Positions 16,137 to 25,700 of a DNA stretch of 34,126 nt are shown here, in pieces. Each line of letters opens with the position of its first letter. The stretch's first letter is position 1. Made by a program: the position numbers and the translations under genes. The DNA is from Gammaproteobacteria bacterium (GTDB taxonomy: Bacteria; Pseudomonadota; Gammaproteobacteria; Pseudomonadales; Cellvibrionaceae). The stretch is taken from assembly GCA_021151835.1 (NCBI GenBank), contig JAGKWO010000042.1, forward strand, positions 1 through 34,126. The letters are read 5' to 3'. Below the pieces are notes generated by a model. That model did not search any database. It had not been told where the DNA came from and was given only the letters and a program-made list of their open reading frames with translations.

Positions 16137-16646
16137 TTATTCCTCGCCCTTCTTAATGCCCAATTCATTTGATAATGAAGAGAGTGCATTGGTGTTGCTT
16201 AATACATCTTCCAGAATGGATTCCAGTTCTTCCGAACGATCAGCCTTGGTGAGCAAATCGCGCAGTTTATTGCGGGTATCCATTAATTTTTTCAACGGTT
16301 CAAGTTGTTCGACAATACGGTGCGGCTCAAAATCTTCCATATTTTTGAAGTCCAGGTTCAAGGACATTTCGCTGCCATCACCTTCGAGCAGGTTCTCAAC
16401 TTTCATGCGCAGTTGGGGATTAACTTTCGACATAATTTCATTGAAATTATCGCGATCAATTTGGGAGAACTTGCGCTCTTTAAGCGGCTTTTTACTGTCG
16501 ACGTTATCACCCGAATAATCGCCCATCACACCCATCACGAAAGGAATTTCTTTTTCGACAACAGTGCCGTTGGTTTCCAAATCGTAGGTGATATGAACAC
16601 GAGGTTTTCTTACGCGTTTCAATTTGTCATGGATACTATCGGACAT
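16137..16646 (-). CDS. tssB: T6SS sheath small subunit TssB (VipA)
   Basis: This 169-residue sheath protein interlocks with TssC. The family signature VHITYDLETNGTVVEKEIPF lies at 17-36, then VMGVMGDYSG (about 37-46), the FSQIDRDNFNEIMSKVNP block (about 60-77) and the C-terminal helical part NKLRDLLTKADRSEELESIL. It is 32 bp downstream of tssA with AGAGGATTAGGG before the ATG, and five bases ahead of tssC. Length and motifs are normal. Confidence 0.96.
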   Translation of the reverse strand: MSDSIHDKLKRVRKPRVHITYDLETNGTVVEKEIPFVMGVMGDYSGDNVDSKKPLKERKFSQIDRDNFNEIMSKVNPQLRMKVENLLEGDGSEMSLNLDFKNMEDFEPHRIVEQLEPLKKLMDTRNKLRDLLTKADRSEELESILEDVLSNTNALSSLSNELGIKKGEE

Positions 16647-16678
16647 AATCCCTAATCCTCTCTGGCTAGGTGGTTAAA

Positions 16679-17806
16679 TTAATCTTCATTGCTCTTCACA
16701 CCAGTGAGTTCACTGAAGTGTTTGCGTGACGAAGAGTCTGGTATTAGCTCGACGATTAAATCTTCGAGCGACATATTGCCCCATTTCACGGCTTTTTCGA
16801 GTGCGTAAGAAACGGGCGAATGTGGTTCAGTCTTGCGAAAAAATTGCGCGATTTCCAATAATTGTTTGAACGCTGCATCGCGGGATACCAGGGCGTTGGC
16901 TACTACACTGGCAGTATTGTTCGCGCCGGCTTTGGCTGTTGCTCCCGCCGGGTCGGTTGCCGCCGCCTCTTCCTGTGGTGCGGTATCCACGATGATCGGT
17001 AGTTTATGTTTGGCGATATGGTTAACTGCAGAACGGCATTCTTCCAGTGTGACAACAATCGCTCTGGTAGATGGTGCATCGTCCGAGCCACAAAAGTTAT
17101 CCAGCAGTGTTTCAATCGCGCGACAGGTATCTATCGCAATACTCACATCCTCTAGCAGATCAACAAAAAAACTTTCGTTACTTTCTGCTACAGCCTGTTC
17201 AATATTGGCTAGCGTAAAGCCGAGTTTCTCTGCTTTGGCTTCACGCGCATCGTCGTTCGTGGTGCGCTCGATATCCACTGCCTGTTGGTATTGGTAGTAG
17301 GCAAATGGTCCCGGTGTATAGCCTTCTGTTAAAGGAACCCGGCGAATCGGGGCGATTAATACACCTTCATTGGAAGTACCATTCAATCCAGCCAAGGGTG
17401 CCACTCTTGTTTCTATGCCGTCTTCGTCGGGCATAGGATAAAGGTGCTCCCAGAATTGGCTCAGTAAACCTTCAATCAGCTGCAGCGCATCGCGCAACCC
17501 CTGAAAGCCGTAGCGCCTGACCATGGCTTCTGTTAACCATGTAGCAACTTCCAGATCTTTACTTTCTTCACGGAGTATTTTTGGCGCAAGCGTTAAAATT
17601 TTCCGCCAATATTCGTCAGCTTCACCGCCGCCACTTTCGTTGTATAAATTGTTCTTTTCCGCATCGCGTGCGGCGTAACGGGCGGTTTTAATCGTTTGGT
17701 AACTGGATAACGGAGATGCGTCAAGGCGCAGATCTTCCCCGGTTGGTTGATCATCTGAAATTGGCTGAAGAAGTTCTGTTAAATCGAGAATTGCTGCTGA
17801 TGCCAT
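16679..17806 (-). CDS. tssA: T6SS cap/baseplate-associated protein TssA (ImpA family, TssA1-like)
   Basis: TssA primes tail assembly at the baseplate or stabilises its distal end. The N-terminal ImpA domain spans about 10-140 (LLQPISDDQPTGEDLRLDAS, then WLTEAMVRRYGFQGLRDALQ and LLSQFWEHLYPMPDEDG). A low-complexity Ala-rich linker (about 278-300) leads to a short C-terminal domain with FFRKTEPHSPVSYALEKAVK and WGNMSLEDLIVELI, the pattern of TssA1-type proteins of about 340-380 residues; the long VasJ-type tail is absent. It is the first gene of the left operon; its promoter must lie in the divergent 360-bp region. Confidence 0.93.
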   Translation of the reverse strand: MASAAILDLTELLQPISDDQPTGEDLRLDASPLSSYQTIKTARYAARDAEKNNLYNESGGGEADEYWRKILTLAPKILREESKDLEVATWLTEAMVRRYGFQGLRDALQLIEGLLSQFWEHLYPMPDEDGIETRVAPLAGLNGTSNEGVLIAPIRRVPLTEGYTPGPFAYYQYQQAVDIERTTNDDAREAKAEKLGFTLANIEQAVAESNESFFVDLLEDVSIAIDTCRAIETLLDNFCGSDDAPSTRAIVVTLEECRSAVNHIAKHKLPIIVDTAPQEEAAATDPAGATAKAGANNTASVVANALVSRDAAFKQLLEIAQFFRKTEPHSPVSYALEKAVKWGNMSLEDLIVELIPDSSSRKHFSELTGVKSNED

Positions 17807-17847
17807 TAAAGCCGTATCCCTATTGGTCTGATCTTATTTAAATAAAA

Positions 17848-17873
17848 GGTTGTACTGAATAGTATTAACAACC
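17848..17873. repeat. Inverted repeat in the tssA leader
   Basis: GGTTGT (17848-17853) and ACAACC (17868-17873) flank a 14-bp spacer about 42 bp upstream of the tssA start. On the minus strand it is followed by TTTTATTT, so it could be a weak attenuator; it could equally be a repressor-binding dyad. The function is unknown. Confidence 0.35.
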
Positions 17874-17905
17874 TAAGCTAGTGGCCCCCAAACTTGTGAG
17901 GATAA

Positions 17906-17921
17906 AGGCTTCCAAGTTGCA
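17906..17921 (+). promoter_or_regulatory. Weak sigma54-like (-24/-12) promoter match
   Basis: AGGCTT-N5-TTGCA keeps the invariant GG and GC dinucleotides with the correct 10-bp spacing and a full TTGCA -12 box, but the -24 box matches only GGC. It points toward tagH, 245 bp upstream of its ATG. Sigma54 control is common for T6SS operons in Vibrio and Pseudomonas. One such match in 360 bp can occur by chance. Confidence 0.22.
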
Positions 17922-18001
17922 CTGACGAACCACAAAGGATACAACCTAGCACAGTCAGTATCATAAATTAATAACTGTTTCAGAAAAAGCCATGTAGCTA
18001 A

Positions 18002-18017
18002 AGTGAAGTGCGTCACA
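18002..18017. promoter_or_regulatory. CRP-like binding site
   Basis: AGTGA-AGTGCG-TCACA matches the TGTGA-N6-TCACA consensus in nine of ten dyad positions, with A-rich flanks on both sides. It lies about 100 bp upstream of the TATAAT that precedes tagH and about 195 bp from the tssA start. CRP control of T6SS is known in Vibrio cholerae; here it is a prediction. Confidence 0.4.
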
Positions 18018-18117
18018 AAACCTGAGGTGGTATGTGGTTTTAATGACATGATAGGATTTCAGAATTAATGCAAACTGTCGAGTCATATTGCACAGAATGC
18101 TGAATGAATAAATTTTT

Positions 18118-18123
18118 TATAAT
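18118..18123 (+). promoter_or_regulatory. Candidate -10 box for the tagH-ppkA operon
   Basis: A perfect TATAAT lies 44 bp upstream of the tagH ATG after a run of six T. No convincing -35 element sits 16-18 bp upstream, which would fit activator dependence. Confidence 0.35.
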
Positions 18124-18166
18124 CAATGACATACTCGCTAGATGGATCGGTTAGGGTTTATTGCAG

Positions 18167-19825
18167 ATGGCGCTTCAAGTAACGTTAATTAAAACTCCCG
18201 GCAGCATTTCGCTACCGCGGAATAATCATATTTTTGATCAGCGTGGTGGCACCTTCGGTCGCGCTGACAGTAATACATGGGTACTTCCGGACCCTGATAA
18301 ATTTCTTTCTTCTTGTCATTGCGAAGTGGTTTATGCCGACAACCAGTTTTATCTTGAAGATAAAAGCACGAATGGCACTTTTGTAAATGGCAGCTTTGAA
18401 CCCCTTGGCCGCGGTATCCGTTATTTGTTGCGTGATGGCGATTTCTTTGAAATCGGGGATTACCGTTTTTCCATCCAGTTAGCGCAGCAGCCCCAGGGCG
18501 CATTTGCATCACCGTTTGATGTTGCTCCGTCTTTTCCTGGCAATTCCTCGCTCTTTGACGATGCGCCCAAAAATGATTTTTTTGGTGATGTGCCGGGCGA
18601 TACATCCTTGTTCGATCAACAGCAGGATCCGTTGGCGCTGTGGGATAAACGCCCTCCAGTACAACAGCCCCGCCACACTCCCTTTGACGCACTCCCGGAA
18701 TATTCTGCGGATAAAGGAACCAATACCTTACTTGATGATTTTGTCGGCCTTGGTAAACCTGGCCCTGCTACCGGTTTTCAGGCGATGGACATGGCGTCTT
18801 CCATGGATCAGGCGATATCCTGGCCGACGGCCACAACAGAAAGCCTGATTCCGGAAGACTGGGCTGATGATTTACTGGGGCATTCGCCTGTTCCCCCTCC
18901 AGTGAATGCAAGCCCGCGTGTTACCAGGAATGAGGTGATACCCGATGATGATTTGCTATCGCCATTCGCACCACATACCCCGCCGGTAACCGATACTCCG
19001 TTTGATATTCCCAAGCCGGCGGCGCGTGTGCCTCTGGCAGAACGTATTGTTGCCATGGAGCAACCGTTCCCGGAAAAGCCGCACGCTGTTCAGGCCCCAA
19101 CGCCGCTTCCGGAAAAAACGATACCGCCAGTGGTTGCTCCTGTTGTTACGGAAATAAAACCACAACCGCAAGTGCCCACTCCTCCGCCACCAGTTGCGCA
19201 ACCGGCGGATCAATCAGCAAATCGTGTATTAATTGAAGCCCTGGGGCTGGATGTAGCGCGTTTGTCAGACGCTGACATGCTTGAGATTAATCGTGTGGCC
19301 GGTTTGCTTATGCGCGAAATTGTCGATGGCATGCTGGGCGTGTTGCGTTCGCGGGCGAGTATCAAGAATGAATTCCGCATGAATGTCACGACCATCCAGC
19401 CAGTGGAAAATAATCCATTGAAATTTTCAGTGTGTGTGGATGATGCACTGGAAAATTTATTTATTAAAAAATCGAATGCCTACAAAAAACCGGTAGAAGC
19501 GTTTCGCGAAGGCTTCCAGGAAATTGCTGAACATCAACTGGCAATGATCGCCGGGATTCGCCAGGGTTTTGAGGCGATGATGGAGCGATTTAACCCCGAG
19601 CATTTGGAAAAAAGTTTTAGCAAGCAAGTGAAAGGCAGCGTCATACCCGGCATGCAGAAAGCGAAATTCTGGACCAGCTATAGCGAGTATTACCAGGGGT
19701 TTACCGACAATATGGAAAGCTCATTCCAGCATTTGTTTGGTAGCGATTTTGTGTCTGCCTATGAAGATCAATTACGCCGTTTGACAGCGGCGCGGAAACG
19801 AGGGGAGTCCAGTAAAAATGAATAA
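18167..19825 (+). CDS. tagH: FHA-domain T6SS regulator/scaffold TagH (Fha, ImpI)
   Basis: The N-terminal FHA domain (about 5-105) should bind phosphothreonine: FGRADSNTWVLPD (30-42) gives the GR loop, S48/S49 and His51 the pThr pocket, and KSTNGTFVNG (66-75) the second loop. The usual SRxH is SSCH here, so the Arg is replaced by Ser. Residues about 110-345 are a Pro/Asp-rich linker with five repeats of a short F-D motif. Residues about 350-550 form the C-terminal T6SS-FHA domain (DADMLEINRVAGLLMREIVD, EHQLAMIAGIRQGFEAMMER). In Pseudomonas and Agrobacterium, Fha reads PpkA-dependent phosphorylation to trigger assembly of the secretion machine. A TTG at 18161 is also in frame; the ATG at 18167 is preferred. 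It heads the right operon and overlaps tssJ by eight bases. Confidence 0.93.
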   Translation: MALQVTLIKTPGSISLPRNNHIFDQRGGTFGRADSNTWVLPDPDKFLSSCHCEVVYADNQFYLEDKSTNGTFVNGSFEPLGRGIRYLLRDGDFFEIGDYRFSIQLAQQPQGAFASPFDVAPSFPGNSSLFDDAPKNDFFGDVPGDTSLFDQQQDPLALWDKRPPVQQPRHTPFDALPEYSADKGTNTLLDDFVGLGKPGPATGFQAMDMASSMDQAISWPTATTESLIPEDWADDLLGHSPVPPPVNASPRVTRNEVIPDDDLLSPFAPHTPPVTDTPFDIPKPAARVPLAERIVAMEQPFPEKPHAVQAPTPLPEKTIPPVVAPVVTEIKPQPQVPTPPPPVAQPADQSANRVLIEALGLDVARLSDADMLEINRVAGLLMREIVDGMLGVLRSRASIKNEFRMNVTTIQPVENNPLKFSVCVDDALENLFIKKSNAYKKPVEAFREGFQEIAEHQLAMIAGIRQGFEAMMERFNPEHLEKSFSKQVKGSVIPGMQKAKFWTSYSEYYQGFTDNMESSFQHLFGSDFVSAYEDQLRRLTAARKRGESSKNE

Positions 19826-20333
19826 CAGATTCACGCCAATCTATTCAGTAGCCAAGCGAGCCATGTTGCTCGCGTTTTTACTTATTGCGGTGGCAGGTTG
19901 CTCGTCATCCAAAAGCCGGGTAGGGGGAGTATTTAACTTGGATACCGATTTAAAACTGACCTTGCAAGTCAGTTCTGATATCAACCCCGACGATAACAAC
20001 AGGCCTTCACCGGTCTTTGTGCGTTTCTATCAATTGAAATCCACGACGGCCTTTGATAAGGCCGATTTCATCGATATTTATGAGCGCGATAAAGAAATTT
20101 TTGGTGGCGATATCGTTAATAAACAAACTTTGAAGCCGCTGGTCCCGGGGGAAACCCGCACCGAGCGCCTGGTGCTGGAGCCGGGAACCCGTGCCATCGC
20201 TATTTATGCCGAATTTTCCCAATATGCAGGTTCAACGTATAAGGTTGTTTTTCCCATTACCGAAAATAACGTGATCCGCAACGCAGAAACTGTGCGTATT
20301 TCAGGAAGAACCTTATCCCTGGTGAAAAAATAA
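19818..20333 (+). CDS. tssJ: T6SS outer-membrane lipoprotein TssJ (SciN)
   Basis: TssJ anchors TssM to the outer membrane. The signal sequence MLLAFLLIAVAGC ends at lipobox Cys28, followed by three Ser (outer-membrane sorting). The mature part has the TssJ beta-sandwich pattern: LKLTLQVSSDINPDDNNRPS, PVFVRFYQLKSTTAFDKADF (about 63-82), IYERDKEIFGGDIV (about 87) and PGTRAIAIYAEFSQYAGS (about 127). AGGGGAG lies 10 bases before the ATG, which overlaps the tagH stop region. tssJ is a proteobacterial addition: the otherwise similar rhizobial imp order lacks it. Confidence 0.93.
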   Translation: MNNRFTPIYSVAKRAMLLAFLLIAVAGCSSSKSRVGGVFNLDTDLKLTLQVSSDINPDDNNRPSPVFVRFYQLKSTTAFDKADFIDIYERDKEIFGGDIVNKQTLKPLVPGETRTERLVLEPGTRAIAIYAEFSQYAGSTYKVVFPITENNVIRNAETVRISGRTLSLVKK

Positions 20334-20369
20334 ATTTGGGTTGCTACCCAAGGAATTTACGAGAAGCCT

Positions 20370-21704
20370 ATGTCTCTTGATAGCAAAGTCGTTTGGTCGG
20401 AGGGGATGTTTCTTAATCCCCAGCATTTCCAGCAACAAGATCGTTATTTTGAAAGCTATGTAAATCGCAAATGCAGCGCCCTGGGTAGCAATACCTGGGG
20501 TTTGCAACACCTGGAAATTGACCAGCAATTATTAAAGTTGGGCAAGATTTCTGTGCATAACGGGCGCGGTATTTTTCCGGATGGTACTCCGTTCAGCTTT
20601 CCCGATATTGATGATGCGCCGGCCGTGGTCGATGTGCCCGTCGGGTCGCACAACGTAGTGGTATACCTTGGGGTTCCGGTCCATCGTCCGGGCGCGGTCG
20701 ATGTTCTGGCCAAGGACAACGTGCAGGGTTTAGCCCGTTATTATCCATTGGAAATGCCGGTGCGGGATGTCACCCAGGAAGCGGGTGAGGACCATCAACT
20801 CGGCGTCGCCAAATTGCGGTTGCGCTTGTTGCTGGATACCGATGATCTCAGCGGTTATGCCTGTATCGGGGTGGCGCGAATTGCCGAGGCGCGCGAGGAC
20901 CGGAATATTATTCTCGACGAACATTACCTGCCCAGTTGCCTTGATGTGCAGGCGGTGCCGCGCTTGTCCGGTTTCCTGCATGAACTGGTCGGTTTGTTAC
21001 ACCACCGCGGTGAATCTATTGCCGGCCGGCTTGCTGATGGCCGGCGTGGCGGCACTGCGGAAATTGCTGATTACATGTTGTTGCAATTGGTCAACCGGGC
21101 AGAGCCGTATGTATCCCATTTAACGACCATTGCCGGATTGCACCCGGCAAAACTCTACGGGGAATTATTGCAGCTGGCCGGTGAGTTATCGACCTTCGTT
21201 GCCAAAACCAAACGGCCGCCGCAATTCCCCCAATATTTGCACGATAATTTGCAACAAACTTTTGCGCTGGCAATTAGCACCCTGCGTGAATATTTGTCGA
21301 TGGTATATGAGCAAACAGCGATTTCCCTGCAGTTGGTGGAGAAAAAATATGGCATCCGTGTTTCGGAAATTTCGGATCGCAGCCTGATTAGTACCGCCGT
21401 ATTTATTTTGGCCGTACGTGCCGATGTGAAAGATGACGTGATCAGAACCCGCTTGCCGGCGCAAATGAAAATTGGCCCGGTCGAACGAATTCGCGAATTG
21501 GTCAATGCCGCTATGCCCGGTATTTTGATTCGCCCGCTGCCGGTAGCACCGCGCCAGATTCCGTTCCGTTCCGGCTACACCTATTTTGAACTGGATAAAC
21601 ACAGCGAGTTTTGGAAAGAGTTGAATCAATCCGGTGGTTTCGCGTTGCATCTGGGCGGCGACTTCCCGGGAATTGAAATGGAATTCTGGGCAGTAAGACA
21701 GTAA
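20370..21704 (+). CDS. tssK: T6SS baseplate-membrane adaptor TssK
   Basis: TssK trimers connect the baseplate wedges to TssL/TssM. The 444-residue protein has the diagnostic N-terminus VVWSEGMFLNPQHFQQQDRY, the shoulder domain related to phage receptor-binding proteins (about 15-180), a helical middle (LLQLVNRAEPYVSHLTTIAG, about 232-251; FPQYLHDNLQQTFALAISTL) and a C-terminal domain ending YTYFELDKHSEFWKELNQSG and LHLGGDFPGIEMEFWAVRQ. It lies 36 bp after tssJ and 64 bp before tssL. No anomalies were seen. Confidence 0.97.
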   Translation: MSLDSKVVWSEGMFLNPQHFQQQDRYFESYVNRKCSALGSNTWGLQHLEIDQQLLKLGKISVHNGRGIFPDGTPFSFPDIDDAPAVVDVPVGSHNVVVYLGVPVHRPGAVDVLAKDNVQGLARYYPLEMPVRDVTQEAGEDHQLGVAKLRLRLLLDTDDLSGYACIGVARIAEAREDRNIILDEHYLPSCLDVQAVPRLSGFLHELVGLLHHRGESIAGRLADGRRGGTAEIADYMLLQLVNRAEPYVSHLTTIAGLHPAKLYGELLQLAGELSTFVAKTKRPPQFPQYLHDNLQQTFALAISTLREYLSMVYEQTAISLQLVEKKYGIRVSEISDRSLISTAVFILAVRADVKDDVIRTRLPAQMKIGPVERIRELVNAAMPGILIRPLPVAPRQIPFRSGYTYFELDKHSEFWKELNQSGGFALHLGGDFPGIEMEFWAVRQ

Positions 21705-21768
21705 TCCCCGACACTAACCCTTGGTTTTTTAACTTACAGCAGATCCCTCCGGGTACATGTGAACAATT

Positions 21769-22662
21769 ATGTCTGGTAATGATTCTGATAAAACGGTCTT
21801 TAAACAACCTATGCCTGGTGGTGACCGCACCAGTATGCGCCCGGCTCCGGGTGCCCGTGGTCCGGCGGCACCGGAGCGCGACCAGCCGGCAATGGATTAT
21901 CGCCAATCGGCCCAACCGGTTCATCGCCCGGCCATGCCGGATATCAATGCGGCGCAATTTAAAGCCGAGCATTCGGTAAATCCGGTGGTTAATGCGGCGG
22001 CAACGTTGATAGCCGTGTTTGCCAAAACCCGGAGCACTGCGCGCCATAACGATGTAGGCGGGCTTTACCAGCGTTTGGTAAATGAAATCAAAGCGTTTGA
22101 ATCACGTTTGCGCGATCTGAATTTGAAGCAGGAACAATTGTTGTCCGCCCGTTATTTAATGTGTTCGGTGCTCGATGAAGCGGTGCTCAACACGCCCTGG
22201 GGTTCGGAAAGTGCCTGGGCCCAGCGCACCTTACTAAGCGTATTCCACGGTGAAACATCGGGCGGTGAAAAATCGTTCCTTATCCTCGACCGATTGAAAC
22301 AAACCCCGGCAGAAAACCTTGACCTGATCGAGTTATTTTATATCTGCATCAGCCTGGGTTTCGAAGGGCGCTATCGTTTGATAAATCGCGGCCGTGAGGG
22401 CCTTGATCAAATTCGCGAGGAATTATTTGCCATTATTCGCCGACACCATGGCGATTACGAACGGTCCCTATCGCCGTCGTGGACCGGGTTGGGAAATATG
22501 CGCAATCCGCTCACGGAATATATCCCGCTGTGGTTTGTGGTGGCGTTGATGCTGGCGATTTTATTTTTCAGCTATTCAGGCCTCCGGTATTGGCTCTATT
22601 CATCGTCCACACCGGTAACGCAGGAAATCTCCGAGTTGCTGGACAAAGACAAACCCCACTGA
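21769..22662 (+). CDS. tssL: T6SS inner-membrane protein TssL (DotU/ImpK) with phospho-motif N-tail
   Basis: The 297 residues comprise a Pro/Arg-rich cytoplasmic tail (1-70), a DotU cytoplasmic domain (about 72-245; YLMCSVLDEAVLNTPWGSES and LDLIELFYICISLGFEGRYR are diagnostic) and one C-terminal transmembrane helix (about 252-274). There is no OmpA/peptidoglycan-binding extension. The tail begins SDKTVFKQP (Thr9), the same D-K-T-x-F pattern that is repeated in PpkA. In Agrobacterium, PpkA phosphorylates TssL on an N-terminal Thr (Thr14) and the phospho-Thr recruits Fha; Thr9 is the obvious counterpart here (inference). TssL forms the inner-membrane platform with TssM and TssJ and docks TssK. 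Confidence 0.96.
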   Translation: MSGNDSDKTVFKQPMPGGDRTSMRPAPGARGPAAPERDQPAMDYRQSAQPVHRPAMPDINAAQFKAEHSVNPVVNAAATLIAVFAKTRSTARHNDVGGLYQRLVNEIKAFESRLRDLNLKQEQLLSARYLMCSVLDEAVLNTPWGSESAWAQRTLLSVFHGETSGGEKSFLILDRLKQTPAENLDLIELFYICISLGFEGRYRLINRGREGLDQIREELFAIIRRHHGDYERSLSPSWTGLGNMRNPLTEYIPLWFVVALMLAILFFSYSGLRYWLYSSSTPVTQEISELLDKDKPH

Positions 22663-22740
22663 GTGTTTATTCGCTCATAAAAAGATGGATCAGCTCTTCG
22701 TAACAGACAGAGCGTTAGACTCAATTGGTAATCAGGATAT

Positions 22741-25700
22741 ATGAACAAGATTGGTCGCTTTTTTACAAACTCTTTGGTGATATCAATCATCGGCTTGCTG
22801 TTAATCGCCTTGCTGGTGTGGTTTGCCGGCCCGCAAATTAAATTTGGCGCGGACAATAAAGCGCCGCTTGCCGATGTCACTGTCCGGTTGCTGATTATTA
22901 TGGCGGTTGTGCTGCTGTGGGTATTGAATGCCTGGCGCCGCCAATTTATGGTGAGCAAAAATAATAAAAGCCTTGTTAGTGATTTGCAGGAGAGTAATCA
23001 ATACGCGCAACAAGGGATGGCCTCGGAGCAAGCGGCTGATGAAATTGCGCAACTGGATGAACGCTTCCAATCCGCATTGGCAACCTTAAACAAACTTAAA
23101 TTCCATGGCCGTGGCCGCAAGAAAGCGCTGTACCAATTGCCCTGGTACATTATTGTCGGCCCTCCGGGTTCGGGTAAAACAACGGCGCTGGTTAATTCGG
23201 GGCTCGAATTTCCACTCGCCGACCAATTCGGCAAAGGCGCGGTGCAGGGCGTCGGTGGAACACGTAATTGCGATTGGTGGTTTACCAATGAAGCGGTGTT
23301 GATTGATACCGCCGGCCGTTATACCACCCAGGACAGCCACAAAGCGGTAGACAGTTCTGCATGGGAAGGATTTCTCAACCTGTTAAAACGCAATCGCCGG
23401 CGCCGCCCTATTAACGGTGCGATAGTGGCGATCAGTTTGCAGGATTTATTAATGCAATCCGATGAAGAACGCACCCTGCATGCCAAAACAATTCGTTCGC
23501 GCCTGGATGAACTGATGGATAAACTGGAAATCCGTTTTCCGGTTTATTTGCTGTTTACCAAATCGGACCTGGTGCATGGATTCAGTGAATTTTTTGAAGA
23601 TCTGGGCAAGGAAGATCGCGAACAAGTGTGGGGCGTTTCCCTGCCCAATGCGCCCAAGCCAAGCCAAAGCCCGGATTTTTCCTATATCGGGCAAGAACTG
23701 AAAAAATTGTCGCAACGCTTAAATGATCGCGTTATCTGGCGCATGCACCAGGAACGGGACCCGCAACGTTGCGCCGCGATCGAAGGTTTTCCATTGCAAA
23801 TGGAAAATGTATTCCAGATTGCCGAATCATTTATCAGCCGCACCTTTGCGCAAAACCGTTTCCAATTCCAACCCTATTTGCGCGGCGTTTATTTTTCCAG
23901 TGGTACCCAGGACGGCACGCCGATTGATCGCCTGATGACATCGGTATCGGCCAACTTTGGTTTCGCGCGGGAGTTGGCAGCACCCAATTCCGGACGCGGC
24001 AAAAGTTATTTTATTTCGCGCTTGTTCCGCGAAGTTATTTTCCCCGAGTCAGAGCTGGTAGGCACCAACCGTCGCTATGAACGCATTATCCGTATCACCC
24101 AAACGGCGGCGTATGTTGCGGCGGCAGCGATTACGCTTGCGGTGGTTTTGTTATGGAGCGGCAGCGTTACCCGCAACAATCTTTACATGGTTGATGTTAA
24201 AGACGATATCAAAACCTTCAAGGAACTTACCAGTAAACAAACAGGAAACCCGGCTGATGCCAACACTATCCTGCCTGCGCTGAATTCACTTTATTCCGCC
24301 AGCAGTGTTTACGATAAGGAAGCGCATCCATGGCTAAACAGCATGGGGTTGTATGACGATAGCGTTGACCAAAAAGCTGACCAGCTCTACCAGCAAAAAT
24401 TACAAACCCTGTTCCTGCCGCATTTGTTGCGCACCATGGAACGGGTTATCCAACAGGGCGATCCGGATGGCGATCTTTATTCCAGCTTCCGTTTGTACAT
24501 GATGTTCCATGTTATGGACAAGATGAACAAACCCCTGGTGCAAGAATGGTTTGAACATCATTGGGATAAACAATTTGCACAAAACAAGCAAACGGCCACC
24601 GAGCTTAAACAGCATCTGACGGCGTTATTTGCGCTGGATTTTCCCGCATCTGAATTAAATGCTTCGCTGGTAGAACAAACGCGCCTGCAATTATTGCGCG
24701 TGCCTATTGCACAGCGGATTTACAGCCGTATCAAAGCTGATCCCCAATACAGCCAGAAAGTCGATGTGTTGAATTGGTATGGCGAATCCGTGCGTAACAA
24801 TTTCAATTTGAATGCAGCTGGTACCAGTGTATTTACGATTCCCGTGTTGTTCACGTTACAGGGCTACAAAAATCTCGATCTCTCCGCCAGCTCGCCGTTA
24901 TTTTCCGATGTGGCCGATGAGCAATGGGTATTGGCGGATGCGAATTCCGATAGCCAGTTATTACTAAACCGCGATGTGGACAGCATCAGTGCGCAAGTGC
25001 GCGAGTTTTATCTGGCGGATTACAGCAATACCTGGGCAAGTATCCACAATGCATTGGCCGTGAATAATTTTTCCAATATCCAGGAATTGAATCGCGCGTT
25101 GAGTGCGTTTGTAGATCCGGTTTATTCCCCGATCATTTCAATATTGGAAACGGCCAAAACCAATACCCAGCTCACGCCTCCGATTTTGGATAAAGCTGCT
25201 GATAAAGTGCAAGGTGGCGGCAAACTGGATAAAGCATTGGATTATGCCGCCGCCAGAGTAGAGGGCAACCAGGTTGATAAACGTTTTAGCGATCTGCATG
25301 CATTGATGAACCAGTCATCGCGCGGCCCGGCGCCGGTGAATAGTATTTTGCAACAAGTGGAAACCTTGCGCGCATTTGTGCAGGAAGTTGCGCTGGCACC
25401 GGACACGGAACAAAGTGCCTTTGAAATTGCAAAAGCACGGTATCAATCCAATGCCGGTAATCCCGTTTCCGCGTTGCGTGCTTACGCCAAAACCACACCG
25501 GAGCCGGTGCAGCGCTGGTTAACCAGCCTTGCCGATGAAACCTGGAAAATAATTTCGCAATCGGCGCGCGGGTATGTCAGCAAAGAGTGGCGCGCGCGCG
25601 TTTACCAACCCTATTCGCAGGCGCTGGCGGGCCGCTATCCGCTCAATCCCAATGCGTCCGATGAATTAGCGTTATTGGATTTCAGCAGTTTCTTTAAACC

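Larger units (their letters stand above)
17807..18166. promoter_or_regulatory. Divergent control region between the two T6SS operons
   Basis: This 360-bp stretch contains no supportable gene and is visibly A+T-richer than its surroundings. It must hold the promoters for both tssA (minus) and tagH (plus). Elements seen are an inverted repeat at 17848-17873 (GGTTGT-14 bp-ACAACC), a weak -24/-12 match at 17906-17921, a CRP-like dyad at 18002-18017 and a perfect TATAAT at 18118-18123, listed separately. No sigma54-activator gene (VasH type) is in the window. Confidence 0.7.

Noticed and set aside
18189..18692. A 167-codon frame on the minus strand opposite tagH
   Set aside because: It lies opposite the conserved FHA domain; the translated product is Arg/His/Gln-rich without domain features.
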